Positions 8,010-16,199 of a stretch of DNA of 64,000 nt are shown here, piece after piece. This DNA is from Candidatus Latescibacterota bacterium (GTDB lineage Bacteria > JAAXHH01). Both the position numbers and the translations under genes were made by a program. The notes below the pieces were generated by a model. That model did no database searches. It saw nothing but the letters and a program-made list of their open reading frames with translations, and was not told the origin of the DNA. Location: assembly GCA_022823465.1 (NCBI GenBank), contig JAJEHX010000035.1, positions 1 to 64,000 on the forward strand, read 5' to 3'. The stretch's first letter is position 1. The number at the start of each line of letters is the position of its first letter.

Positions 8010-9368
8010 TCAAAGTACCTCCATATCCTTCAATTCCTGCCTGACCGCGTACATGGCGCCTTCGGTGGCGAGGACCCACAGCCGGTCACCCGGAGTGAGC
8101 CGGCGCATGAGATCGTGGAATACGTCGCTGACGTCCGATGCCGCGGCCATCTCTTCGGCGTCCATCTGCTCGTCCATCAGGGCCAGATGCGCACCGCCCG
8201 CGCCGGCCACGTGCAGGGATCTCGACGTGTCCAGCATGCCTTCCAGGTCGGCGTCCACGATCCACGGTCCGTTTGGTCCGTCCTGCACAGCCTCGTCGAG
8301 GAGAAACAGGAAATGACCGCGCCTGCGGTCCAACAGACACGTTCTGAGCGCTTCCTGCAGCGACGTCCTGTTCTTGATGGTCATCAGGCGTGCTTCCCGC
8401 TCATGGATCACCACCCGTTCGTCCCGTCCATCCGTCGCTGTCACCGATTCGAGTCCCTTGCGTATCGTCACGGGACTCAGGCCGAGGGCGACGGCCGCGG
8501 CGGCCGCGGCAACCGCGTTATACACGTTGTGAAGTCCCGTGAGTTGTAGACACACGTCCAGGGGCCCCCGCGGCGTGATGAGACGGAAACGGGATGCTTC
8601 CGTTCCCAGGTCAACGTCGATGGCGTAGATCGCAGGCAACGGCCGTTCCCAACCGCAGCCTTCACAGGCGTAGTCTCCCAGATGGGCCAGACAGGCGATA
8701 CGATAGGCGAGGGCGGCGCCGCACCGTTGGCAGGGCACCTCCGGCGTAGGTGCATGCGCCTGATTCAAACGCTCGTCCTCCACGCCGAAGTAGGTCAGCC
8801 TGGGCGGCACGCCGCGTGTGAAACCGCCGCATACGACAGGATCGTCCGCGTTCACGAGGATGTTGCTTCCCGCGGCCATGGCGCCGAACCAGTCGCACCA
8901 TTTCCCGGCCAGGGCGACGGGATCGGTCCCCTGGCCCAACTCGTCGTCGTAGAGGTTGTTCAGCACGAGTGTCTGTGGACTGCACAGCCTGATCGCCCTG
9001 TCCAGCGTACCGGATTCGAAGCCGAAAATGCCGTAGTCCGCCCGGATCATGCCGCGGCGGTCCGCCGCCTGAACCAGGGTGGAGACTACCTCGTCTATGG
9101 AAGGGGCGATGTCTTCGGGATAAAGCGTGCGGGCATCGGCCTGCCGGAGCATCGCGGCCAGGATGCGGCAAGTCGTGTGCTTGCCGTTCGTACCGGTTAC
9201 ACCGGCGACGCCTTGTCCTAACTGTCTTACGAGGGATCGGGTCAGGCCGGGCCACGCGGCGGCAGTGAGGGTGCCGGGAGGGATGCGTCCGCGAGAGAAA
9301 TCAAACAATTCGGCTGCTCTCGCGACGGATTTGTCAATCGAAAGGGCAGCCGATCTGAGTATACGCAT
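8010..9368 (-). CDS. MurT-like Mur ligase domain protein
   Basis: Encodes 452 aa. The ATP-binding loop TGTNGKHTT (58-66), the NNLYDDELGQ segment (~137-146) and four cysteines C213, C216, C235, C238 forming a zinc ribbon inside the Mur central domain are the hallmarks of MurT, which with the amidotransferase GatD amidates D-Glu of lipid II. The C-terminal DUF1727 region ends near W369-I-V-D-A-D-L-E. Two oddities: the loop has H where T is usual, and the KNPAG motif common in MurT reads KNRTS (332-336). No gatD gene is near. It may have a partner elsewhere or ligate something else. Confidence 0.75.
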   Translation of the reverse strand: MRILRSAALSIDKSVARAAELFDFSRGRIPPGTLTAAAWPGLTRSLVRQLGQGVAGVTGTNGKHTTCRILAAMLRQADARTLYPEDIAPSIDEVVSTLVQAADRRGMIRADYGIFGFESGTLDRAIRLCSPQTLVLNNLYDDELGQGTDPVALAGKWCDWFGAMAAGSNILVNADDPVVCGGFTRGVPPRLTYFGVEDERLNQAHAPTPEVPCQRCGAALAYRIACLAHLGDYACEGCGWERPLPAIYAIDVDLGTEASRFRLITPRGPLDVCLQLTGLHNVYNAVAAAAAAVALGLSPVTIRKGLESVTATDGRDERVVIHEREARLMTIKNRTSLQEALRTCLLDRRRGHFLFLLDEAVQDGPNGPWIVDADLEGMLDTSRSLHVAGAGGAHLALMDEQMDAEEMAAASDVSDVFHDLMRRLTPGDRLWVLATEGAMYAVRQELKDMEVL

Positions 9369-9403
9369 AGGAGGTTGATCGGTACCGGGGAATCAACCCT
9401 TGG

Positions 9404-9811
9404 TCATATCCTGGCGCCGCGCCATTCGTCTCTGTCACCGGAAATATCGACAATGTTGCCATCAGGATCGATGGCCTTGAAGGCGATTTCCGGCGGCGTC
9501 TCGGAGGATATGGCGTCCCGGCCCTTCACGGTCTTCGGCGCTTCCGCCCCCCAGTTCCGCACCCTGTGCCAGGCGGCCTTGAGGTCATCCACCAGTACGC
9601 CGAAGTGGATGTACTCCTCGCCTTCCTCGAGCGTGGGCCGCGACGGATCGTCATGGGGCAGCAGCGTGATGTTGGCGGTGCCGTCGCTGAGATCAACGGC
9701 CTCGCCGTTTCCCCGCCGGCCGATAAAGGTAAAACCGATCACTTCCTCATAAAAGCGCTGTGAGACCGACACGTCTCGACACCGCAGTGCGAGGTGACGC
9801 AGAAAAGCCAT
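9404..9811 (-). CDS. VOC (glyoxalase/bleomycin-resistance) family protein
   Basis: Encodes 135 aa. It begins FLRHLALRCRDVSVSQRFYE, the usual first betaalphabetabetabeta module, and ends with a DPDGNIVDISG strand supplying the last metal-ligand position. VOC proteins are metal-dependent lyases, isomerases, dioxygenases or drug-binding proteins and the sequence alone does not decide between them. It lies 35 bp from the Mur-ligase-like gene on the same strand and could share its transcript. Confidence 0.8.
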   Translation of the reverse strand: MAFLRHLALRCRDVSVSQRFYEEVIGFTFIGRRGNGEAVDLSDGTANITLLPHDDPSRPTLEEGEEYIHFGVLVDDLKAAWHRVRNWGAEAPKTVKGRDAISSETPPEIAFKAIDPDGNIVDISGDRDEWRGARI

Positions 9812-9869
9812 TACGCATCCCTCCGGAGGTTATCGTTCTAACCCGTCCTCGTCTCAAAGAGCCACTGGG

Positions 9870-11294
9870 TTACAGTCTCTTTTCTTTGGCGATCTCCTCG
9901 ATGGCGCCGATGAACTGGTCGGTCTGTGCATCGGTCACCATGATATGCATCGAAGTCCGGTTGGCGTCCCAGTTGATCTCGTCGTGCGTGACGTTCCGGA
10001 TATAGATCCTGTGGCGGTCCCACAGCATGTTGTTGAGATCGCGCGTACCCACGCCCCTGACCTTGAAGGAGACGAGCGCCGCGCTCATGCGGGGATCGGG
10101 CGAACTGTACACGTCCACGCCGTCCATATTGCGCAGCGCGTTGGCCACCCGCACGGCCTGGTAGCGGTTCCGGCTCTCGACGGCGGCCGGGCCGATCATG
10201 TTATGGAAATCCAGCGCCGCGTCGATGGCGACACGGGCCGGGGCGTTGGAGGAACCTCGCAGTTCGAACTTGGAGGCCCCCGCCAGGTATTCGTCATAGT
10301 AAATCTTGGCGAACCCCGTGGGTTCCTGCCCGTACATGGACAGGCCGTTGACCGGTCCGGAGTAGAGCGTCGGCCAGACGCGGTCCAGGATGTCCTCTTT
10401 CACGTAGAAGAAACCCGTGTACATGGAAGCCATCATCCACTTGTGGCACGGACCCGCGTACATGTCGCAACCCAGGTCGTGCATGTCGAGGTCGAGCATG
10501 CCCGGAGGCTGCGCCCCGTCGACCAGGGAAATGATCCCCTTCGACCGGGCCATCTCGCAGATTTCCTTCACGGGAAGGACAAGCCCGTCGCCGTAGTTGA
10601 CGTGGCAGAAGCTGAGCATTTTCGTCCGCGGCGTGATGGCGGCCTCGAAGGCCTTGATCAGCGCGTCGGGACTGTCGGGCGGATGGTACTCCGGTGACGA
10701 CAGGTCGATCATGACGGTCTTCGTCCCCTGGCGGACGGCCCGGAGGTTGATGGGCTGCACCCCGCTGGAGTGATCATGATTGGTCGTGACGATCTCGTCG
10801 CCTGGCTCCATGTCGACGCCGAAAGTGCCGAAGACCATGCCTTCCGTCGTGTTGTTGGTGAAGGCGACTTCATTCGGCTTGCAGCCGATGTACTTGGCCA
10901 TCTTCGCACGCATCTGCTTCCGGAAGTCGCTGTTGTAGACGTAGCTCGTGTAGCTCTTGTAGTCCGAGTTCGCCCCGTTCAGCGCATCGATCTGCGCCCG
11001 GTGCACCGGGGCCGGGGACGGGCCGCGCGTCCCGGTGTTCATGTAGGAAACGCCGTCACGGACGATGAACTGGTCAGACACCCAGTTCCAGTATGCGACG
11101 TCGTCGGGCTCCGGGAGATGGTCTTCGGGCATCGGCGGTTTCGCCCCTGCCTTGCCGGTCATGGACAGCAGGGCCGTACCCGCGGCAAGGCCTCCCGCGA
11201 TCCGCCCGATAAACCCACGCCGCGACAACGCGTTCAGCTTTTCCGGATCCTCGTATTTCGGATCGAAATTCAAACCGGACTCTTCCGTAATCAT
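9870..11294 (-). CDS. Tat-exported class V aminotransferase-like enzyme
   Basis: Encodes 474 aa. A twin-arginine motif SRRGFIG (24-30) followed by a hydrophobic stretch and AGAKP predicts export, already folded, by the Tat system. The body is a class V PLP enzyme of the isopenicillin-N-epimerase/cysteine-desulfurase-like group: D259-G-A-Q binds the pyridine nitrogen and the cofactor lysine is K285 in GPCHKWM. An exported PLP enzyme of this type recurs in Poribacteria/Latescibacteria-like genomes; its substrate is unknown. A promoter is seen 120-150 bp upstream. Confidence 0.85.
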   Translation of the reverse strand: MITEESGLNFDPKYEDPEKLNALSRRGFIGRIAGGLAAGTALLSMTGKAGAKPPMPEDHLPEPDDVAYWNWVSDQFIVRDGVSYMNTGTRGPSPAPVHRAQIDALNGANSDYKSYTSYVYNSDFRKQMRAKMAKYIGCKPNEVAFTNNTTEGMVFGTFGVDMEPGDEIVTTNHDHSSGVQPINLRAVRQGTKTVMIDLSSPEYHPPDSPDALIKAFEAAITPRTKMLSFCHVNYGDGLVLPVKEICEMARSKGIISLVDGAQPPGMLDLDMHDLGCDMYAGPCHKWMMASMYTGFFYVKEDILDRVWPTLYSGPVNGLSMYGQEPTGFAKIYYDEYLAGASKFELRGSSNAPARVAIDAALDFHNMIGPAAVESRNRYQAVRVANALRNMDGVDVYSSPDPRMSAALVSFKVRGVGTRDLNNMLWDRHRIYIRNVTHDEINWDANRTSMHIMVTDAQTDQFIGAIEEIAKEKRL

Positions 11295-11414
11295 GAGGTA
11301 TCTCCTGGCTGATACCGCCGGTACATTCCGACCGCTTAACCGGTGGAAACCACCGCGCCGGACCGTACCAGGGGTCTGGAAAAACTACGAATTGTGTCGA
11401 GAATCTGTAAACAG

Positions 11415-11444
11415 AGTATACATGGCAGCCAAGGGGGTCTTCAA
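11415..11444 (-). promoter_or_regulatory. Promoter of the Tat-exported aminotransferase gene
   Basis: Minus strand TTGAAG (11444-11439), 18-bp spacer, TATACT (11420-11415). The leader to the ATG at 11294 would be about 115 nt. Apart from this and the direct repeat at 11539-11569 I see nothing else in the 336-bp gap 11295-11630. Confidence 0.45.
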
Positions 11445-11538
11445 GTAAAAACTGCATTTGACCGGAATTGCGGACAAAGGTACTGATTTCTGGTTGCGGG
11501 GTGGCTAAAACACCGCTTACTTGATAGTTGTCTATCCG

Positions 11539-11569
11539 ACATCTCTACGTGTGATCGTACATCTCTACG
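11539..11569. repeat. Direct repeat, possible operator
   Basis: ACATCTCTACG occurs at 11539-11549 and again at 11559-11569, centre to centre exactly 20 bp, about two helical turns. That spacing is common for two protomers binding the same face of DNA. It lies about 60-90 bp ahead of the VOC gene at 11631. Confidence 0.4.
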
Positions 11570-11630
11570 CGACGTGCGGTCGTAATTGGAATAGCTGGCA
11601 ATATCCGTTTCACGCGTGATCCCCAACGTC

Positions 11631-11972
11631 ATGAAACTTGGTAGTATCATATTGTTCGTGCGGGATATGAAGACGGTTTCCGCCTTCTACCAGGATATCT
11701 TGGGGCTCAATCCGGCACCGGATCAGGAGTTTTCGGAGAAACGCTTCCTGCGATTCGACACCGGGTCCTGCCAGTTATGTCTGCACAGCGCCGCCAGTCC
11801 GAACGGGGGCCGGCAGAAGATCGGTTTTCACGTAGACAGCGTGCACGCCGTCCACGAAGCGTTGAAATCCCGGGGCATACGCCTGCGCCGGCTGGAGAAT
11901 GAAAGCGGTAAAGCCTGTTTCGACATCTCCGATCCGGAAGGCAACCGCATTCAGTTCTGGGGCGACTACTAG
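11631..11972 (+). CDS. VOC family protein
   Basis: Encodes 113 aa starting MKLGSIILFVRDM; a GTG at 11616 is in frame, and neither has a clear ribosome site. The single VOC module begins with FVRDMKTVSAFYQDILGL and ends DISDPEGNRIQFWGD, whose E is at the usual metal-ligand position. It is probably cotranscribed with the enolase-superfamily gene 46 bp downstream. Metal-dependent chemistry on a small metabolite is likely but unspecified. It shares little sequence with the VOC protein at 9404. Confidence 0.78.
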   Translation: MKLGSIILFVRDMKTVSAFYQDILGLNPAPDQEFSEKRFLRFDTGSCQLCLHSAASPNGGRQKIGFHVDSVHAVHEALKSRGIRLRRLENESGKACFDISDPEGNRIQFWGDY

Positions 11973-12018
11973 GCGCAGGTGGCCGGCGTCCACCGCGGCG
12001 TACAGAAAGGTAACCGAC

Positions 12019-13146
12019 GTGAAAATCGAAGACATCGCCTCCTACTTCATCGGGGGCGGATACGTCATCCGCATCCGGACCGACAGCGGGCTCACCGGAG
12101 TGGGACAGACGGCCTGCTGGGGATATCCGGAAGCCGTGCACCAGATCGTGGAGCGGTTCAAAGACTACCTGGTCGGCCAGGACCCGTTCCGCATCGAGCA
12201 TCACTGGCAGTATCTCTACCGCATGTCGCCCTTCCGGGGAAGCGCCCTGTCCGGCGCGGTCAGCGCCGTAGACATCGCCCTGTGGGACATCAAGGGAAAG
12301 CACTTCGGCGTTCCGGTCTGGGAACTGCTCGGCGGAAACTGCCGGGACCGGGTCAGGCTGCACCTGCTGGGCGGCGGCGGCACCCCGGAGGTCATGTACG
12401 AATCCGCGCGCAACGCGGCGTCGGAGGGCTTCACGGCGCTCAAGTTCGACCCCCTGCCGGGGGGCTACCAGGACATGGCCCTGGACCGGATGATTCGTAC
12501 CGCCCGTGATCTCGTCGCGGCCGCGCGGGACGGCGGCGGACCCGACATGGACCTCATTGTCGAGGTCCACCGCAAGCTGACCCCGCTGACCGCCATGCCC
12601 CTGGCCAATGCCCTGACCGAATTCAACCTTTATTTCATCGAGGATCCCATCCAGATCGACAGCATCATGGCCCAGGGCGAAATCGCCCGGCGGATCGGCA
12701 TCCCCGTCGGCAACGGGGAACGCCTGAACACCATCTGGGAATTCCAGGAACTCCTGGCACACGGCGGACCTCAGTACGTACGGCCGGACGTGGCCCTGGC
12801 GGGCGGCCTGACCCACTGCAAGAAGATCGCCGCCATTGCCGAGGCACACCACTGCGCCGTGGTCACCCACAATTTCCTGACGCCCCTCATCACCGCCGCT
12901 TCCGTTCACCTGGACACCAGCATCCCCAATTTCGTGACGCAGGAGTACAGCATGGGCGACGAATCGGAAACGAGCGCTGTGTACCGGACCAATATACGGC
13001 GGGAAGGCGGCCATATCCCGATTCCCCGGGACCCGGGCCTGGGCGTGGAACTCGACGACGAGCTGCTGGCGGGAGCGGCCTTTACCCCGATGAATACCGC
13101 GAATACGTTGCTCAGATCGGACGGTTCGGTGGCCAACTCGGTATAG
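12019..13146 (+). CDS. Mandelate racemase/muconate lactonizing (enolase superfamily) dehydratase-like enzyme
   Basis: Encodes 375 aa from GTG 12019, chosen because AGAAAGG precedes it and upstream ATGs lie in the VOC gene. An N-terminal capping domain is followed by a TIM barrel with SAVDIALWDIKGK, the metal-ligand strands LIVEVH, YFIEDPI and VGNGERL, and a C-terminal VTHNF histidine. This arrangement (E-x-H on the first metal strand, H near the end) resembles acid-sugar dehydratases such as galactonate or gluconate dehydratase. LKFD replaces the KxK motif of racemases, arguing for dehydratase chemistry. It fits the sugar-acid genes that follow. Confidence 0.85.
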   Translation: MKIEDIASYFIGGGYVIRIRTDSGLTGVGQTACWGYPEAVHQIVERFKDYLVGQDPFRIEHHWQYLYRMSPFRGSALSGAVSAVDIALWDIKGKHFGVPVWELLGGNCRDRVRLHLLGGGGTPEVMYESARNAASEGFTALKFDPLPGGYQDMALDRMIRTARDLVAAARDGGGPDMDLIVEVHRKLTPLTAMPLANALTEFNLYFIEDPIQIDSIMAQGEIARRIGIPVGNGERLNTIWEFQELLAHGGPQYVRPDVALAGGLTHCKKIAAIAEAHHCAVVTHNFLTPLITAASVHLDTSIPNFVTQEYSMGDESETSAVYRTNIRREGGHIPIPRDPGLGVELDDELLAGAAFTPMNTANTLLRSDGSVANSV

Positions 13147-13185
13147 GACTTCGCGCCGCCGCCGGCCGGGGGGATGAGAGGGCAC

Positions 13186-13974
13186 ATGCGCCGATTCAGT
13201 ATACTGCACCCGCTGTGGATGGCCTTCTACGACGGGGCGATTTACGAAGATGTGGCCCGGCACTGGCGCAACCGCACCTTTCTGTACCTCCTCCTGCTGC
13301 TGGCCCTCGTCTGGATTCCCTTCACCATCCAGACGCAGAACGAGGTGGATGAATGGGTCCGGCGGGAAGCGCCTTTCTATATTGACCAGATCCCCGATTT
13401 GAGCCTGGCTGATGGAGAACTGACCGCTTCCTCTACCGCGCCGACGCTACTGCGGGACCGCGATGGGACGGTCCTGGCCGTCATCGACCCCACCGGCCGG
13501 TACACCAGCCTGGACGATACCGAAGCGCCTGTGCTGGTGACGCGGACCCAGATCTTCATCCGGGGAGAAGGCGACCAGGTCGATGTGAGTTCCCTGCCGG
13601 ACGGCCCGCCGGAGACGCTGACCCGGGAAGACCTGTACGTGATCGCCGACTGGACCCGCTCCCTTGTCAACACGCTGCTCTTCCCCGTCCTGCTCGCGCT
13701 GTCCTACGCGTACCGGACGCTGCAGTCGCTGCTCTACGCCTACGTGGCCTCCTTTTTCACGGCCTCTGTTGGTAAAAGCCTGCCGTACCGAACGCTCCTG
13801 AACCTGGCGATAATCGCCATTACGCCGGCCGTCGTGCTGGACACCGTACACGTGCTCATGGAATCGCCCCTGCCGGACTGGTTCTGGTGGCCGGCCTGCG
13901 TAGTGCTCTCCCTGGGGTATCTGAGATTCGGCATCCGGGTCACGCTGGAATCCGAAGGGCAGGCAACGGTTTGA
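13186..13974 (+). CDS. DUF1189-like membrane protein
   Basis: Encodes 262 aa; ATG 13186 is chosen because GAGAGGG lies just upstream (ATG 13174 is the alternative). One hydrophobic segment near residue 30-47, a ~110-residue extracytoplasmic region (residues ~55-155, with EAPVLVTRTQIFIRG), then four closely spaced hydrophobic segments to the end. This one-loop-four layout is that of DUF1189 proteins, whose function is not established. It follows the dehydratase gene by 39 bp. The stop is followed by a purine-rich repeat tract. Confidence 0.65.
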   Translation: MRRFSILHPLWMAFYDGAIYEDVARHWRNRTFLYLLLLLALVWIPFTIQTQNEVDEWVRREAPFYIDQIPDLSLADGELTASSTAPTLLRDRDGTVLAVIDPTGRYTSLDDTEAPVLVTRTQIFIRGEGDQVDVSSLPDGPPETLTREDLYVIADWTRSLVNTLLFPVLLALSYAYRTLQSLLYAYVASFFTASVGKSLPYRTLLNLAIIAITPAVVLDTVHVLMESPLPDWFWWPACVVLSLGYLRFGIRVTLESEGQATV

Positions 13975-14011
13975 AGGAATGGCATGACGGCGTCGCGACA
14001 AGGTTTCGAGC

Positions 14012-14092
14012 GAAGTAGATGCGAGTTCGAGCGGTGTAGATACGAAGTAGATACAAAGTTGAGTGAAGTAGATACAAAGTAGATACAAAAGT
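14012..14092. repeat. GTAGATACAAA-type direct repeats
   Basis: Five imperfect copies of GAAGTAGATACAAAGT-like sequence lie in 80 bp (GTAGATGCGA, GTAGATACGA, GTAGATACAA three times), in part directly abutting. The tract is AT-richer than its surroundings and sits in the 182-bp gap after the DUF1189-like gene, before the ThuA fusion gene. No Rep gene or DnaA box is near, so a replication iteron is unlikely; slippage or an array of protein sites are the alternatives. Confidence 0.8.
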
Positions 14093-14156
14093 ACTGCCAG
14101 ATCGTCCGTGCGATTTTTTGCCGTCTCCTCTTCCACCCGCAGATGAAGGGATTGCC

Positions 14157-15821
14157 GTGAAACGCATACTGTTGTTGATCAACGAACACCGGCCGCCGTT
14201 CAGCCAGTTCGCCGCCATGTTCGAAGGGGTGGTGAAAGGCGCTTCGCAGTTTACGCTGGACGTGACCGATGACCGGAACGCCTTGCGCGACCCGTCGGAT
14301 TACGATGCCGTCGCGCTCTACATCGCTTCCGGAGAACTGAGCCGGGAGCAGGAGCAGGGGATCACCGGTTACGTGCGCAACGGGGGCGGACTGCTGGCCG
14401 TGCACACCGCGAACGCCGGGCTGGCGCAATACGTCGATTATACCGAGATGATCGGCACGGAATTCATCGGCCACGATCCGCTGGGCGACTTTGACGTGGA
14501 AATCGATCCGGCCTTCGACGACATCCTTCCACGGCTCAGTCCGAGTTTCCGCGTGGAAGACGAATGCTACAACATGGACATCAAGACGGAGGCGCCGCTC
14601 CGGTGGTTCCAGCACGGCATTTGGAAACTGGAACGCAAACCCCTGGGCTACGTGCGGAACTATGGGCGGGGACGGTTGTTCTATACCGCCCTCGGCCACG
14701 ATAACCGCACTTTCGTGCATCCCGACTTCCAGGACCAGTTGATCAAGGGACTTCGATACGTGTGCGGGATGACGGACGGATCGCCTGTCCGCATCGGGCT
14801 CGTGGGATACGGTCCGCTTTTCGGAATGGGCAAACACCACAGCGATCAGATCGCCGCGACGCGGGGATTCGAACTGGGAGCCGTCTGCGACCGGGACCCC
14901 GCCCGGCTCGATGCCGCGCGGGAGGAGCAGGGCGACCAGATACCCACGTTCGAGGATGCCGGGGAAATGGCCGGGAGCGGGCTGATCGATCTCGCCATCG
15001 TCATCGTGCCCCACGCCTTCCATGCGCCGGTCGCGAAACCGCTGCTCGAAGCGGGCCTGCACGTGATCACGGAAAAGCCCTTCACGGTCAAGGTGTCCGA
15101 GGCGGACGAACTGATCGCCCTGGCGAAGGAGCGGGACGTCATGATTTCGGTGTACCACAACCGGCACTGGGACCCGGACATCCTGTCCATGAAGGAGATC
15201 GTAGGCCGGGGCGACATCGGGGAGGTGTACTCCATCGAGAGCGCGCTGGTGGGTTACGGCCTGCCGGGCCAGGCGTGGCGTTCCCACAAGCCGGTCTCCG
15301 GCGGGGCGATGTACGACTGGGGCGCCCACAATTTCGAGAAGATCCTGCAGTTGGTGCCGCGGTACGACGGACAGGGCAACCGGATCAACAAGCGGGCGAC
15401 GCTCTACGGAAACTACATGAAGCGGGTCTGGCACAGCAGCACCAACGAGGATTACTGCCGGGCCTACGCCCGTTTCGACTCGGGCGTCGAGGCCCAGTTC
15501 ATCACTTCATCCATCCACGCTTCGCGCAGGCCCATGTGGACCGTCCTGGGTACCGGCGGATCCATCGTCATGGAGGGCGGGGACGGCGCGGCGGCGGTGA
15601 CCATCGCCAGCGCGGACGGCCGCCACCGGATCGTGGACGTGAAACCCTATGACCGGGGACATAACTGGCGGGGTTTTTACAAGAACGTGGCCGATCACCT
15701 GCTCGCCGGCCTGCCCCTGGAGATCACAGGGGAATGGGCAAAGGGACCGATACAGCTGATTGAAGGGTGTGAAACGGCCTCGAGAGAGAACAGGCTTGTT
15801 GAAGTTGAATTCGATTTCTGA
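14157..15821 (+). CDS. ThuA-like domain fused to Gfo/Idh/MocA oxidoreductase
   Basis: Encodes 554 aa from GTG 14157 (AAGGG upstream). Residues 1-205 are a ThuA-like, class I glutamine-amidotransferase-fold domain (VAHTANAG-like VHTANAG at ~82, FYTALGHD at ~175). Residues 210-554 are an NAD(P)-dependent sugar dehydrogenase with the Rossmann loop GLVGYGPLFGMG (214-225), the EKP motif (306-308) and a C-terminal alpha/beta domain. ThuA is needed for trehalose/trehalulose use in rhizobia, and ThuB is a Gfo/Idh/MocA-type dehydrogenase, so the fusion joins two activities of one known pathway type. The substrate is probably an oxidised disaccharide or glycoside, which is inference. Confidence 0.88.
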   Translation: MKRILLLINEHRPPFSQFAAMFEGVVKGASQFTLDVTDDRNALRDPSDYDAVALYIASGELSREQEQGITGYVRNGGGLLAVHTANAGLAQYVDYTEMIGTEFIGHDPLGDFDVEIDPAFDDILPRLSPSFRVEDECYNMDIKTEAPLRWFQHGIWKLERKPLGYVRNYGRGRLFYTALGHDNRTFVHPDFQDQLIKGLRYVCGMTDGSPVRIGLVGYGPLFGMGKHHSDQIAATRGFELGAVCDRDPARLDAAREEQGDQIPTFEDAGEMAGSGLIDLAIVIVPHAFHAPVAKPLLEAGLHVITEKPFTVKVSEADELIALAKERDVMISVYHNRHWDPDILSMKEIVGRGDIGEVYSIESALVGYGLPGQAWRSHKPVSGGAMYDWGAHNFEKILQLVPRYDGQGNRINKRATLYGNYMKRVWHSSTNEDYCRAYARFDSGVEAQFITSSIHASRRPMWTVLGTGGSIVMEGGDGAAAVTIASADGRHRIVDVKPYDRGHNWRGFYKNVADHLLAGLPLEITGEWAKGPIQLIEGCETASRENRLVEVEFDF

Positions 15822-15852
15822 GCATCGCTAACCCAGCAGAGATCCTACCGAC

Positions 15853-16092
15853 ATGACAACAAGAGAGAAACTGGAAGCGGGATTCACCATCCTCGCCATC
15901 CTTGCGCTCTGGCCGGTTATCCTGGGTTGGGAAAACCCGGTTTACCAGGTGGTCCTGGGCGTGATCCTGGTGGTGTTCATCGGGCTCGTCGCGCAGAAGT
16001 TCCGCCGCATCCGGTCCATCTACAACGCCTCCAAAGTGGAAGCGAAGAAGCGCAGGCCGCCTTCCGGAGCGTCGGGCGACCCCTTCGGTTGA
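15853..16092 (+). CDS. Small two-segment membrane protein
   Basis: Encodes 79 aa. Residues ~10-27 and ~31-48 are hydrophobic, followed by a basic cytoplasmic tail (KFRRIRSIYNASKVEAKKRR). No family recognised. It starts 31 bp after the fusion gene on the same strand and probably shares its transcript. Ends about 100 bp from the convergent aldo/keto reductase gene. Confidence 0.6.
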   Translation: MTTREKLEAGFTILAILALWPVILGWENPVYQVVLGVILVVFIGLVAQKFRRIRSIYNASKVEAKKRRPPSGASGDPFG

Positions 16093-16199
16093 CGTTCGGA
16101 TGCGAATCCGGTGTCCGGTCCGTCCGGCCCGGCTGGTTCGGCACGTTATCGGCTTCTGAAATCCAATACCGGTCCGGTGCCGAGGCGCCTCCGCGCCGG

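Noticed and set aside
14012-14092. Replication origin or plasmid iterons
   Set aside because: No Rep, DnaA or partition gene nearby and no DnaA boxes seen; a chromosomal repeat is simpler.
13740-15434. 564-aa minus-strand frame opposite the ThuA fusion gene
   Set aside because: Antisense shadow; it also runs through the repeat tract at 14012.
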